From Oscillatoria sp. FACHB-1406 (lineage in GTDB: Bacteria; Cyanobacteriota; Cyanobacteriia; Cyanobacteriales; Spirulinaceae), in contig NZ_JACJSM010000008.1 of assembly GCF_014698145.1 (NCBI RefSeq), positions 1 through 64,000 of the forward strand: a DNA stretch of 64,000 nt, in the 5' to 3' direction. Below the pieces are notes generated by a model. It saw only the letters and a program-made list of their open reading frames with translations. It did not search any database and had not been told where the DNA came from. Of this stretch, positions 36,013 to 44,544 are shown piece after piece; position 1 is the first letter of the stretch, and each line of letters starts with the position of its first letter. The position numbers and the translations under genes are program-made.

Positions 36013-37020
36013 ATGAAAGTTGTATTTTTCGGTACGCCGCAATTCGCCGTTCCTTGTTTGGAACGGTTGCTAGAAACCCCAGAAATTGAAGTAGTAGCAG
36101 TGGTGACGCAACCTGATAAACCGAGGGGGCGCGGCAAACAGTTGATTCCGTCTCCGGTTAAGGAAGTTGCAATCGCACACAATCTCCCTGTTTGGCAACC
36201 CAAACGCATCAAAAAAAGCGCGAAAACTATCGAAAAATTGCGACAGGCAGCAGCCGATTATTTTGTCGTCGTTGCTTACGGACAAATTCTCTCTCAAGAA
36301 ATTCTCGATTTGCCGCGCGGGGGCTGCATCAATAACCACGGCTCGATTTTACCGGAATATCGCGGGGCAGCACCGATTCAATGGAGCATTTATAACGGCG
36401 AGACGGAAACGGGAATCACGACAATGCTTATGGATGCGGGAATGGATACGGGTGCAATGTTGCTGAAAGCGACGACAGCGATCGCACTCTTAGAAAATTC
36501 GCAGCAACTCGCCGAACGTCTGGCTTCTATCGGGGCGGATTTGTTAATTGAAACGCTGTTTAAGTTCGATCGCGGCGAAGTCGAACCGATTCCCCAAGAT
36601 AACGCCCGCGCTACCTACGCACCTTTGATTCAAAAGTCTGATTTTAACCTCGATTGGACTCGCAGCGCGATCGCGCTGCATAACCAAGTCCGCGCTTTCT
36701 CTCCCAATTGCGTCGCCCGTTGGCGCGAACAACCCCTTAAAATTCTGGCAACCGTTCCCATCGGCGAAAATTATCTCTCTTTATTACCCTCGGAGTACGA
36801 ATCCTTGCAACAGCGCGCCAAGGAACTCTCGCCCGCTTCCGCGCAACCGGGAGAAGTGGTGGGCTTAATCAAGAAGTTCGGCGCGATCGTGCAAACGGGA
36901 GACGGGCTATTGTTGCTGAAAGAAGTGCAGCTTGCCGGAAAGCGCCCTCAACACGGATGGGATTTCGTTAATGGAATGCGCCTCAAGATCGGGGAAGTTT
37001 GCGAGGGGTTAAATGTTTGA
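36013..37020 (+). CDS. fmt: Methionyl-tRNA formyltransferase
   Basis: It formylates initiator Met-tRNA using 10-formyl-tetrahydrofolate. The 335-aa protein has [32 protein letters not shown] and the catalytic segment [32 protein letters not shown] and a C-terminal OB-fold domain (about residues 215-335) complete the family layout. The ATG follows the repeat array and a run of 'cattcataattcataatt'. No def gene is adjacent. Confidence 0.96.
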   Translation: MKVVFFGTPQFAVPCLERLLETPEIEVVAVVTQPDKPRGRGKQLIPSPVKEVAIAHNLPVWQPKRIKKSAKTIEKLRQAAADYFVVVAYGQILSQEILDLPRGGCINNHGSILPEYRGAAPIQWSIYNGETETGITTMLMDAGMDTGAMLLKATTAIALLENSQQLAERLASIGADLLIETLFKFDRGEVEPIPQDNARATYAPLIQKSDFNLDWTRSAIALHNQVRAFSPNCVARWREQPLKILATVPIGENYLSLLPSEYESLQQRAKELSPASAQPGEVVGLIKKFGAIVQTGDGLLLLKEVQLAGKRPQHGWDFVNGMRLKIGEVCEGLNV

Positions 37021-37107
37021 GAACTTAACACATATTCACAAGCGACTGTCTGGGGAAAAAGCCGCGATTTTTTCCGGATGTCCTGACTTGCGAAGGTAGA
37101 AAGTAAT

Positions 37108-37162
37108 GGTAGATGCACCCTGGTTCGGCTCTAGAGTTTTCCTCTAGGGCTTTTTATTTTTT
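37108..37162 (+). ncRNA. Putative small RNA, copy 1 of 5
   Basis: The unit reads GGTAGATGCACCCTGGTTCG, then a terminator hairpin GCTCTAGAG / CTCTAGGGC followed by TTTTTATTTTTT. Upstream are TTCCGGAT starting at 37072 (-35 region) and TAGAAA at 37097-37102 (-10), which place a start near 37108 and predict a ~55-nt RNA. An overlapping 13-codon frame begins at the ATG at 37106. The fixed spacing of all elements in five copies is the main evidence. Family identity is unknown to me. Confidence 0.65.
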
Positions 37163-37238
37163 CTGGAGAACTGCGATGCACCTCGAGGAAAACAAGCAAT
37201 TTTTCCGGATATGGCAATTTGAGAAAGTACACAGTAAT

Positions 37239-37289
37239 GGTAGATGCACCCTGGTTCGGCTCTAGAGTTTCCCTCTAGGGCTTTTTATT
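37239..37289 (+). ncRNA. Putative small RNA, copy 2 of 5
   Basis: This matches copy 1 from GGTAGATG through the hairpin; only the loop differs (TTTCC). TTCCGGAT starts at 37203 and a -10-like TACACA lies 11-12 bp before the start. It ends in TTTTTATTGTTT. The distance to copy 1 is 131 bp. Confidence 0.65.
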
Positions 37290-37593
37290 GTTTAGACTAA
37301 AGTTAACGCGCGATCGCGCTCTCTTAAACACTTCAATCCTACCTCTAAAATCGGGTTTTTAGGTTCTTTCCTTTAGAAGATGCGCTTGCCCAGACGGGTT
37401 CGCTAAAGTTTTACAGCATTCGTAAAATAGACTATAAGTTTTAAGATGAAATTTCAGTTTGCATGAAAATACTTAAAGCGAATAGACCCGATCGTTTTGC
37501 ACGAGTCAATTAAATCTGTACTTTATCGAGCGAGAATTTTTCCGATAGCAAATATAAGCTTTATAATACCATGATTTTAGGATTGACGCGCTT

Positions 37594-39756
37594 ATGTCCA
37601 GACTGAGATATGCGCTCTCACAGGGTTCTCGTCAAGTTAGTCTGCAAGTCGCTTTGGTCGTTCCCTTCGTCCTTTCCACCGTTGCAGCAGTCGGATTAGT
37701 CAGCTATTTTTCGTTTCAAAATTCGCGGCAGGCTCTAGATGATTTAGCAGAACAGTTAAATGAAAAAGTAACAGAGCAAATTGACTTGCGGCTCGAAAAT
37801 TACTTAGCTCAGCCTCCTCTCTATATTGAAAGAAGCGCTTCGTTAGTTCGCGAAGGGACTCTGAAATTAAACGATTTCAATCAACTCGAACAGCAATTTA
37901 CATCGGACATTCAACTCTCTAGAGGAATAGAATCAATAATTTTTGGTGACGAAGAGGGAAATTCTGTTGCTGTTCGCTACGACCCCGACGGTCAAATCGT
38001 CGCCAGAGTGAGAGAGCGCAACTCTGCCCCGCTCTCTCGACTCTATAAACTCGACCGTCAGGGGCGGCGAATGCAGGAGTTAGAGCCAGAACCATTCGAT
38101 CCGCGAACGCGACCTTGGTATAAAACTGCGGTTAGTGCCATGCAAGCAAGTTGGAGTCCCATTTATAAATCAGCGAGGTATAATAAGCTTCAAATCACGG
38201 CGACACTGCCGATTTATAGCCCAACGGGTCAACTGCTTGGCGTTCTTGGCAGCAATATTTTTCTGTCAGACATCGACGAATTTTTGCAGAAGTTAGCGAT
38301 CGCAAAATCGGGAAAAGCATTTGTCATCGAGCGTTCGGGCGATATTGTCGCCACCTCCAGCCGCGAACTGCAACAACTTCAGCGCGATGTACCGGATGAC
38401 TCGACGCGCCTCAACATTAAAACAATCCAAGAGCCAATTCTCCAAGGTGTCGCCCAACGATTAACAACCAATCGGCGGTCATTAGCGGATATCGCCAAAA
38501 CCACTAGCCTAAAACTCTCGATCGCCGGTCAGCCCTATCAAATTCGGATTACGCCGGTGGATAACGTTAAGAACTTGAATTGGCTGATTATCGTTGCGAT
38601 TCCCGAATCAGATTTTATGGGAGAAATGTATGCCAATACTCGCAACACGATTCTGTTAACGTTAGGGGCCTTAGCAATAACGATCTCGCTCGGAATCATC
38701 GCAGCGCGGCGGATTGCGCTCCCCTTAGAACAGATGACGCAAGCGGCGCGAGAGATGGCTCGGGGCAATCGCGATCGCCGCGTCCGCAGCAGCCATATCG
38801 TCGAACTCGAAACTTTAAGCAAGTCCTTTAATAGCATGGCAGAGCAACTCAAAGAATCCTTCGTTACCCTTGAAGATAAAGTTGAGGAACGAACCGGCGA
38901 ACTCGCAAGGGCGATGAAAGAGATTGCTGCCCTCAACAAGCGTCTGAAGCGGGAAAATCGGCGTTTAAGCGGCGAATTAGCTCTGCTCAGAGAGATGCAA
39001 CAGTTGATTTTGCCTAAACCCAATGAGCTAGCAGAGATCTCGGATTTAGATATTGCCGGATTTATGGAACCCGCTGATGAAGTCGGGGGCGACTATTACG
39101 ATATTCTCTACAGCGACGGCGTAGTAACAATTGGCATGGGCGACGTTACGGGCCACGGCCTCGAAAGCAGTATTTTAATGGTAATGGCGCAAACGGCAGT
39201 CCGCACCCTTTCCGAATTGCACGAAGCTGACCCAGTTCGCTTTTTGGCAACGCTCAATCGCACGATTTATAAAAATGTGGAGCGGATGAATTCAGATAAA
39301 AACTTAAGCCTTGTTATTCTGAATTACGTCAACGGGCGAGTTAGCATCAGCGGTCAGCATGAAGAAGTTTTAGTCGTTCGTAAAGGGGGAACTATCGAGC
39401 GGATTGATACAATCGATCTTGGCTTTCCAATTGGTTTAGATGCAGATATTGAAGATTTTGTCAATCGCACCGTTGTCGAGTTAGAACCGGGGGATGGTCT
39501 GATTCTCTATACAGATGGCATTACCGAAGCGGAGAATTCCGAACGACAGCTTTACGGTATCGAACGCCTCTGCGAAATGGCGGCGCGTTATTGGCATCTC
39601 AACGCCCAACAAATCGAAGAAATTATCGTTCGCGACCTGCGGCAACACATCGGAGGGCAAAAGGTTTTTGACGACATCACGCTCCTCATTTGCAAGCTCA
39701 AATCCCCCCAGGAAATGCTCGATCGCTCGCTCCTCGATGTCGAGTTTCAGGCTTAA
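37594..39756 (+). CDS. Membrane Cache-HAMP-PP2C (SpoIIE/RsbU-type) phosphatase
   Basis: The 720-aa sensor phosphatase has TM1 (about residues 20-42, LQVALVVPFVLSTVAAVGLVS), an extracytoplasmic dCache domain and TM2 (about 350-368). HAMP (about 368-422) and a coiled coil follow, then a PP2C-type SpoIIE domain (about 470-700). Metal-site motifs GGDYYD, GMGDVTGHGLESS, LYTDGITEAEN and VFDDITLL are intact, so it should dephosphorylate Ser/Thr on an anti-sigma-factor antagonist or similar partner (partner-switching). No such partner gene is adjacent. Two copies of the small-RNA unit precede it and three follow it. Confidence 0.9.
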   Translation: MSRLRYALSQGSRQVSLQVALVVPFVLSTVAAVGLVSYFSFQNSRQALDDLAEQLNEKVTEQIDLRLENYLAQPPLYIERSASLVREGTLKLNDFNQLEQQFTSDIQLSRGIESIIFGDEEGNSVAVRYDPDGQIVARVRERNSAPLSRLYKLDRQGRRMQELEPEPFDPRTRPWYKTAVSAMQASWSPIYKSARYNKLQITATLPIYSPTGQLLGVLGSNIFLSDIDEFLQKLAIAKSGKAFVIERSGDIVATSSRELQQLQRDVPDDSTRLNIKTIQEPILQGVAQRLTTNRRSLADIAKTTSLKLSIAGQPYQIRITPVDNVKNLNWLIIVAIPESDFMGEMYANTRNTILLTLGALAITISLGIIAARRIALPLEQMTQAAREMARGNRDRRVRSSHIVELETLSKSFNSMAEQLKESFVTLEDKVEERTGELARAMKEIAALNKRLKRENRRLSGELALLREMQQLILPKPNELAEISDLDIAGFMEPADEVGGDYYDILYSDGVVTIGMGDVTGHGLESSILMVMAQTAVRTLSELHEADPVRFLATLNRTIYKNVERMNSDKNLSLVILNYVNGRVSISGQHEEVLVVRKGGTIERIDTIDLGFPIGLDADIEDFVNRTVVELEPGDGLILYTDGITEAENSERQLYGIERLCEMAARYWHLNAQQIEEIIVRDLRQHIGGQKVFDDITLLICKLKSPQEMLDRSLLDVEFQA

Positions 39757-39818
39757 AAGTCATGCAACTTCGATGCTAGATTTTCCGGATATCCCAACTA
39801 AAGAGAGTAAACAGGAAT

Positions 39819-39873
39819 GGTAGATGCACCCTGGTTCGGCTCTAGAGTTCCCCTCTAGGGCTGTTTTATTTTT
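39819..39873 (+). ncRNA. Putative small RNA, copy 3 of 5
   Basis: The core and stem equal copy 1, the loop is TTCCC and the tail GTTTTATTTTT. TTCCGGAT starts at 39783 and TAAACA serves as -10-like box. It starts 62 bp after the phosphatase stop codon. Confidence 0.65.
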
Positions 39874-39954
39874 GAGCATTCGGTTGCGGTAACAACGAGA
39901 AAAAAGTTCGGTTTTTGTTCCGGATAGGCCGATTAATACAGAGTAAACAGGAAT

Positions 39955-40009
39955 GGTAGATGCACCCTGGTTCGGCTCTAGAGTTCCCCTCTAGGGCTGT
40001 TTTATTTTT
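39955..40009 (+). ncRNA. Putative small RNA, copy 4 of 5
   Basis: Identical to copy 3 through the hairpin. It begins 136 bp after copy 3. Upstream TTCCGGAT starts at 39918, followed by AATACAGAGTAAACAGGA. Confidence 0.65.
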
Positions 40010-40090
40010 GAGCATTCGGTTGTGGTAACGACGGGAAAAAAGTTCGGTTTTTGTTCCGGATAGGCCGATTAATACAGAGTAAACAGGAAT

Positions 40091-40142
40091 GGTAGATGCA
40101 CCCTGGTTCGGCTCTAGAGTTCTCCTCTAGGGCTTTTTGTTT
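40091..40142 (+). ncRNA. Putative small RNA, copy 5 of 5, overlapping lgt
   Basis: It begins 136 bp after copy 4, so copies 3-5 are a direct tandem array. The loop is TTCTC and the tail TTTTTGTTTG. The terminator hairpin lies antisense over the last codons and stop of lgt (stop at 40114-40116). Confidence 0.62.
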
Positions 40143-40986
40143 GGGAAACAGCGGCAGTTTCAGGAGCGACAACATCGGGGAGGGGACGCTTGAGGCGGTA
40201 TAACCACGCGAGTCCTGCCAGTCCCAGCGCGATCGCGACTAAACTAATAACTTGAGCCATCTTCAACGGCCCCAACATCAAACTATCGGTGCGCAACCCT
40301 TCAATCCAAAATCGCCCGCAACTGTACGCCACCAAATAAGTCAGCATTATCGTTCCTACCTTCAATCGTCCCGGATGGCGCAATCCCCAGAAAAAGAGAT
40401 AGAGCAAGCCCGCGAAAACCGTTAAATTCCACAGAGATTCGTAGAGAAAGGTGGGATGAAAGTATTCAAATTGCTGGAAACTTGGGGGACGATTTGCGGG
40501 GGGAATATAGAGCTTCCAAGGTAAATTAGTCGGGTCGCCAAACGCTTCCGAGTTGAAAAAATTCCCCCACCGCCCGATCGCTTGCCCTAAAATAGCCGAA
40601 GGTGCAACTAAATCTGCCAGTTGCCAGAAAGAAACTTTATTCAAGCGCGCAAAAATAAGCGCGGCCAGCGTTGCGCCAATCATCGCGCCGTGAATGGCAA
40701 TTCCGCCGTGCCAAATCGCGATGATTTCTTCGGGTCGTCCGACGTAGTTTTTCCATTCAAACAGCACGTAGTAGAGTCGGGCGCAGGGAATTGCCGCGAC
40801 GACAAGCCAAAGGGCAAGATCTGCCACCAGTTCGGGGTTGATGCGGCGGCGTTTGGCGAGGTATTGAGATAAGGTCATGCCGATAATGATGGCAGACACA
40901 ATAAGCAGGCTGTACCAGCGCAGCACCAAAGGGCCGAATTGAGAGATGATGGGGCCGGGTGATTGGAATTGAAAAGCAAGAACCAT
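40114..40986 (-). CDS. lgt: Prolipoprotein diacylglyceryl transferase
   Basis: It attaches diacylglycerol to the lipobox Cys of prelipoproteins in the inner membrane. The ~290-aa protein has several TM helices and the Lgt signature [17 protein letters not shown]. Also present are [27 protein letters not shown] and [15 protein letters not shown]. The ATG at 40986 has GAGGGA eight bases upstream. The last residues (KSPRGEL, then TAG) are encoded by the complement of small-RNA copy 5, so the native 3' end has been replaced by that repeat. Confidence 0.95.
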   Translation of the reverse strand: MVLAFQFQSPGPIISQFGPLVLRWYSLLIVSAIIIGMTLSQYLAKRRRINPELVADLALWLVVAAIPCARLYYVLFEWKNYVGRPEEIIAIWHGGIAIHGAMIGATLAALIFARLNKVSFWQLADLVAPSAILGQAIGRWGNFFNSEAFGDPTNLPWKLYIPPANRPPSFQQFEYFHPTFLYESLWNLTVFAGLLYLFFWGLRHPGRLKVGTIMLTYLVAYSCGRFWIEGLRTDSLMLGPLKMAQVISLVAIALGLAGLAWLYRLKRPLPDVVAPETAAVSQTKSPRGEL

Positions 40987-41063
40987 ACTGTTCCCTCGGA
41001 CTGCGATCGAGGATAAGCAAATATTCAAATCCTAGCAGGACTTGAATATTTGCGTCTGGGTTG

Positions 41064-41681
41064 CTAGTTCTCTCTTTCTGAAAGAATGGCGTAAATGTCC
41101 CGTTTTACCTGTTCCAAAAGCTCGCTAACCTGCTTCATACGCGCGGTATTGCCGCTGCGAGCGACGTGGGCGATAACTTCTGTTAACTCGGTTGCCGCCT
41201 TGCGCAATTCGCCAAACTCTGGCGGGACATCCAACGGATTCGAGCGGGCATTCGCCTCGCGGGCTGGAGAACGCTCGGCCAAAAGTTCTCTCCCCGCATC
41301 GGTAATCGTATAAATCCGTTTTCCGCCTTCTTTGGCGCTGGTTAAGTAGCCTCCTTCTTCGAGCATTTGTAGGGTTGGATAGACCGAACCGGGACTGAGA
41401 CGGCGGAATTGACCGTAGCGGTTTTCCATTTCTTTGATGAGGTCGTAACCGTGACTTGGGCCATCGGCAAGCAGTTCTAACAATATAAATTTAATGTCGC
41501 CGCGCCGCGTCCGCTGTTTGTCGCCCCAGTCTTCGCGGCAATGTCTGCCGCGCGGTCTGCCGCCGAACGGTTTGTCCCAAGGCGAACGGTGCAGGAACCA
41601 ATAACGGGCGATTTCCGTATCGTGACAAGGGCCTCCCGCCCAGGCAGGACTGGGAAAGTAAACTGAGAAGTGTTTGAGCAT
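41064..41681 (-). CDS. PadR-family transcriptional regulator with Trp/His/Cys-rich N-terminus
   Basis: This ~205-aa protein has a PadR winged helix: RRGDIKFILLELLADGPSHGYDLIKEME, then SPGSVYPTLQMLEEGGYL and the wing GGKRIYTITDAGRELL. A C-terminal helical dimerisation region follows. The first ~50 residues (YFPSPAWAGGPCHDTEIARY and on, with several Trp, His, Cys and Arg) are an extension like those seen on metal-responsive PadR proteins. Metal sensing is inference. I start at MLKHFSVYF; the longer frame to 41798 crosses the likely operator. Confidence 0.85.
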   Translation of the reverse strand: MLKHFSVYFPSPAWAGGPCHDTEIARYWFLHRSPWDKPFGGRPRGRHCREDWGDKQRTRRGDIKFILLELLADGPSHGYDLIKEMENRYGQFRRLSPGSVYPTLQMLEEGGYLTSAKEGGKRIYTITDAGRELLAERSPAREANARSNPLDVPPEFGELRKAATELTEVIAHVARSGNTARMKQVSELLEQVKRDIYAILSEREN

Positions 41682-41720
41682 GACTCGATTTTTAATGTGA
41701 CTGAATCGATTATAACAACA

Positions 41721-41740
41721 CATCGCGATATATCGATATT
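41721..41740. promoter_or_regulatory. Overlapping palindromes upstream of padR-like gene
   Basis: CGATATATCG (41726-41735) and ATATCGATAT (41730-41739) overlap within an ATCG-rich block 40-60 bp upstream of the PadR-like start. PadR proteins commonly repress their own gene through AT-rich palindromes like these. Assignment as operator is inference. Confidence 0.4.
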
Positions 41741-41914
41741 TAACCGAACGTTGTTGGGCTAAATACCGATAGTCAAGACGGGGAGAGCCTTTCAGCATTT
41801 CCCTGACAGGTAGGGGTAATCTGGCATCCTTTTCAAATCGTTACAATGGTGCGGAACGAGTCAGAATTTTGAAGGTCGTAATCATTTGTTTTGAAAAAGG
41901 AAGCGCGACGAAAC

Positions 41915-42349
41915 ATGAAACGATTCGCAATCGCGGCACTTCTCGCAGCGTTCGGGATGACGACTCCCCTTCTCGTCCGCGCGCAGGAACCGCCCGCTAA
42001 TACTTATCAACCGGGCTTCTGGCAACCCGTTGCGCGTTACGATGCAACGCGATCGGCACGCATTCGCCTCGTCAATCGGACAGATTCGGCCTTGCAGTAC
42101 AATTTAACGTCAGAACTCGGCGGAACTCGACGTTTGTTCGCTGGAGAAAGCGTTATTCTGAGTAATGTCGAGCCTGACTCTTATGTCATCGTTTATAGCG
42201 AGGATAAGACCGAACAAGCCGGTTTTCCCGTTCGATACCGGATTGCAGTTAGCGATAATCTGGTGACGGTTGATATCGTTCGCAGTGCGACCGCGCTAGG
42301 AGAACAGACGGTACACTTGCACCCAAACGGTGGAATTTTTGTTTATTGA
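41915..42349 (+). CDS. Small exported beta-rich protein, unknown function
   Basis: The ~144-aa protein has a signal peptide (FAIAALLAAFGMTTPLLVRAQ). Its mature domain is of short strands: ARIRLVNRTDSALQYNLTSE, GGTRRLFAGESVILSNVEP and VRYRIAVSDNLVTVDIVRSA. The fold looks immunoglobulin-like. No catalytic motif is seen. An upstream TTG frame extends eight codons; the ATG at 41915 begins the signal peptide properly. It precedes the FAD oxidoreductase gene on the same strand by 69 bp. Confidence 0.65.
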   Translation: MKRFAIAALLAAFGMTTPLLVRAQEPPANTYQPGFWQPVARYDATRSARIRLVNRTDSALQYNLTSELGGTRRLFAGESVILSNVEPDSYVIVYSEDKTEQAGFPVRYRIAVSDNLVTVDIVRSATALGEQTVHLHPNGGIFVY

Positions 42350-42418
42350 GTCGGGCTGATAAGGTGAATTAAGCCCAGATAGGCTCGACTTCAAGACTGC
42401 ACTTTAAAACAGTAGATA

Positions 42419-44455
42419 ATGGCCCACTTTCATCAATTCTTCAAAGTTTGGAGGCGATCGCTCGCCTCTGTTTCGATCGGCTGCGTTCTGATAGAATCAG
42501 CTATTGTCCCCGCTTTTGCCGCTGCGCCGCGATCGCCAGATGAAACCGTTAATTGCGACGCGCTCGTTGTCGGTGGCGGATTGGCAGGGGCAGCAACCGC
42601 TTACGAAGCATTGCTGGCGGGACGCACGGTTTGCATGACCGATATTACCGATTGGGTAGGCGGACAAATCTCCTCCCAAGGAACCTCCGCCCTCGATGAG
42701 ACGACGCGCCAAAGAGCGCTGCTGTATTACTCGCGCGGTTACAACGAATTGCGCAGCCGTATCGAACGCAAGTATGGCAAACTCAATCCCGGCGATTGTT
42801 GGGTAAGCGTTGCGTGTTATATCCCTGCCGATGCAAACAAGATTTTAACCGAGCAGTTGGAAGATGCTGCCCATCGGGGTGGTGGAGAGCTTCGATGGTT
42901 TCCCTCGACCGTTATTAAGGAATTAGAATTGAGTGGGGATGGTAAGCTAATTAACGGCGCGATCGCGATTCAACACCAGCCCCAAGCCGGAACCCCGCCC
43001 CTCAATACCGAACCTCTCTCCCAAACGATTGAGGATGCCTATCGCTACGAAAACTCCTCGCGCCTCAAAAAAAGAATCCTTCGCTTCGTCCCCAAAAACA
43101 AAGCCGCAAAAGGGGCTGATTGGTACGTCGTCGAAGCCACTGAAACCGGCGAACTAATTGCGTTGGCTGACGTTCCCTACAAACTCGGACTCGACCCCCG
43201 CACCCACCGCGAACCCTCCTCCCCCACCAGCGGACAAGACCCCTACTGCGTCCAAGGATTTACTTACACCTTCGCGATGGAACGGACGCAAGACCCGCAA
43301 CCCCAACCCAAACCCAATTTTTACGACCGTTACGCGCCCTACTATAGCTACGAACTGCCGCGCTTGGCGAACTTCAACCTCGTGTTCACCTACCGCCGCA
43401 TCTGGAGTCCGCAAACCGGCGAACCGGAAAGCTTCGGTTCCTTTAAATGGACTGCACCCACTCCCGGCGACATCTCCATGCAAAACTGGACTTGGGGTAA
43501 CGACTATCGCCCCGGCACTTCGCAGGATAACCTGATCTTCTCGCGCGAGCAACTCGGACAAACCGGACAACTTTCTCCTAGCGGTTGGATGGGGGGATTG
43601 CGCGCCGATACCCTGCGGCGGGGCGAAGAAAACGCACTGGGGTATTATTATTGGCTAGTTGCAGGCACGACCGATTCACAGTTGGGCGCAAATGTCAAGA
43701 AGCCCGAACCCAATCATCGCTTCCTCGCCGGTTTTGATACGCCGATGGGAACGGCGCACGGACTATCGAAATATCCCTATATGCGCGAGGGACGGCGGAT
43801 TGTCGGGCGACCGTCTTTCGGGTACGAAGATGGGTTTATGGTGTCGGAAATCGATATTTCGCGGCGAGATTACAATGCGGAATATTACACGAAAACGCTT
43901 TCGCCCCGGATGTATCGCGACTTGCGCGTTGCTTTAGCGGGTTTGGAAGCAACGAGTGCAATTGTTAAGGATACGCCAGCAGGAGAAATTAAACGGCGAT
44001 CGCGCTCTACCATTTATCCCGACGCGGTAGGAATCGCTCAATATCCCATCGATTTCCATCCCTGCATGACCCAATCGCCTCCCGAACTTCCCGGTAACAA
44101 AGAGCGAGAAGGCGTTCGCATCGGTCAAGGATCCTCTTTCCCCGCGCAAATCCCGCTCAGAGCGATGATACCCCAAAAAATCGATAACCTGCTCGTTGTC
44201 GGGAAAAGTATTGCCACCAGTCATACTGCTGCCGCTGCCTACCGCGTTCACTCCTTTGAATGGTCGTCCGGTGCTGCGGCAGGAACGACAATTGATTTTG
44301 CGTTGGATAAAGGGATTTTTCCCTATCAACTGACGGCAACAATGCCCCGTCCGACTCGCGAATTGCGGGATTTGCAGCAGCGCTTGCAGTGGGATGGAAA
44401 CCCAATTGCGTTCCCGAATACTTCCATCTTTAATCTCGATTGGAGTCAGTGGTAA
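42419..44455 (+). CDS. Exported FAD-dependent oxidoreductase (FAD_oxidored type)
   Basis: The 678-aa protein has an N-terminal export signal that contains a twin arginine (WRRSLASVSIG), as expected for a cofactor-loaded enzyme exported by Tat. The FAD-binding Rossmann motif VVGGGLAGAATAYEALLAG follows (about residues 50-68), with CMTDITDWVGGQISSQG after it. The C-terminal NLLVVGKSIATSHTA and YRVHSFEWSSGAAAG complete the flavin site of this family. Substrate is unknown. The family is common in cyanobacteria and planctomycetes. Confidence 0.82.
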   Translation: MAHFHQFFKVWRRSLASVSIGCVLIESAIVPAFAAAPRSPDETVNCDALVVGGGLAGAATAYEALLAGRTVCMTDITDWVGGQISSQGTSALDETTRQRALLYYSRGYNELRSRIERKYGKLNPGDCWVSVACYIPADANKILTEQLEDAAHRGGGELRWFPSTVIKELELSGDGKLINGAIAIQHQPQAGTPPLNTEPLSQTIEDAYRYENSSRLKKRILRFVPKNKAAKGADWYVVEATETGELIALADVPYKLGLDPRTHREPSSPTSGQDPYCVQGFTYTFAMERTQDPQPQPKPNFYDRYAPYYSYELPRLANFNLVFTYRRIWSPQTGEPESFGSFKWTAPTPGDISMQNWTWGNDYRPGTSQDNLIFSREQLGQTGQLSPSGWMGGLRADTLRRGEENALGYYYWLVAGTTDSQLGANVKKPEPNHRFLAGFDTPMGTAHGLSKYPYMREGRRIVGRPSFGYEDGFMVSEIDISRRDYNAEYYTKTLSPRMYRDLRVALAGLEATSAIVKDTPAGEIKRRSRSTIYPDAVGIAQYPIDFHPCMTQSPPELPGNKEREGVRIGQGSSFPAQIPLRAMIPQKIDNLLVVGKSIATSHTAAAAYRVHSFEWSSGAAAGTTIDFALDKGIFPYQLTATMPRPTRELRDLQQRLQWDGNPIAFPNTSIFNLDWSQW

Positions 44456-44493
44456 TTGTAATTTTGAATCGCAATTGACTGGCTCGATTTGCT

Positions 44494-44510
44494 GGCGGGC
44501 ATTGCCCGCC
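44494..44510. repeat. GGCGGGCATTGCCCGCC palindrome
   Basis: This member of the 'gggcgctgccc' palindrome family is followed by CTAC. It lies between convergent genes, where it may help end transcription, though there is no T run. Confidence 0.7.
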
Positions 44511-44544
44511 CTACATCATTATACAACCCAATAAGAAGCACTTT

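Larger units (their letters stand above)
37021..37593 (+). other. Intergenic region holding two small-RNA units
   Basis: Between fmt and the phosphatase gene lie two copies of the ~55-nt unit (entries at 37108 and 37239), each with a TTTTCCGGAT box 31-35 bp upstream. The remaining ~300 bp before 37594 are AT-rich and presumably hold the promoter of the phosphatase gene. I see nothing else in them. Confidence 0.6.

Noticed and set aside
37040-40142. CRISPR-like array from the five ~55-bp units
   Set aside because: Only five copies, spaced 131-136 bp or separated by a gene, and spacing sequences of copies 3-5 are themselves repeated. Each copy has a terminator.
37108-40142. Identification of the five units as Yfr1, Yfr2 or NsiR1
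   Set aside because: I do not see the Yfr1 ACUCCUCACAC core and cannot recall the other sequences well enough to name them.
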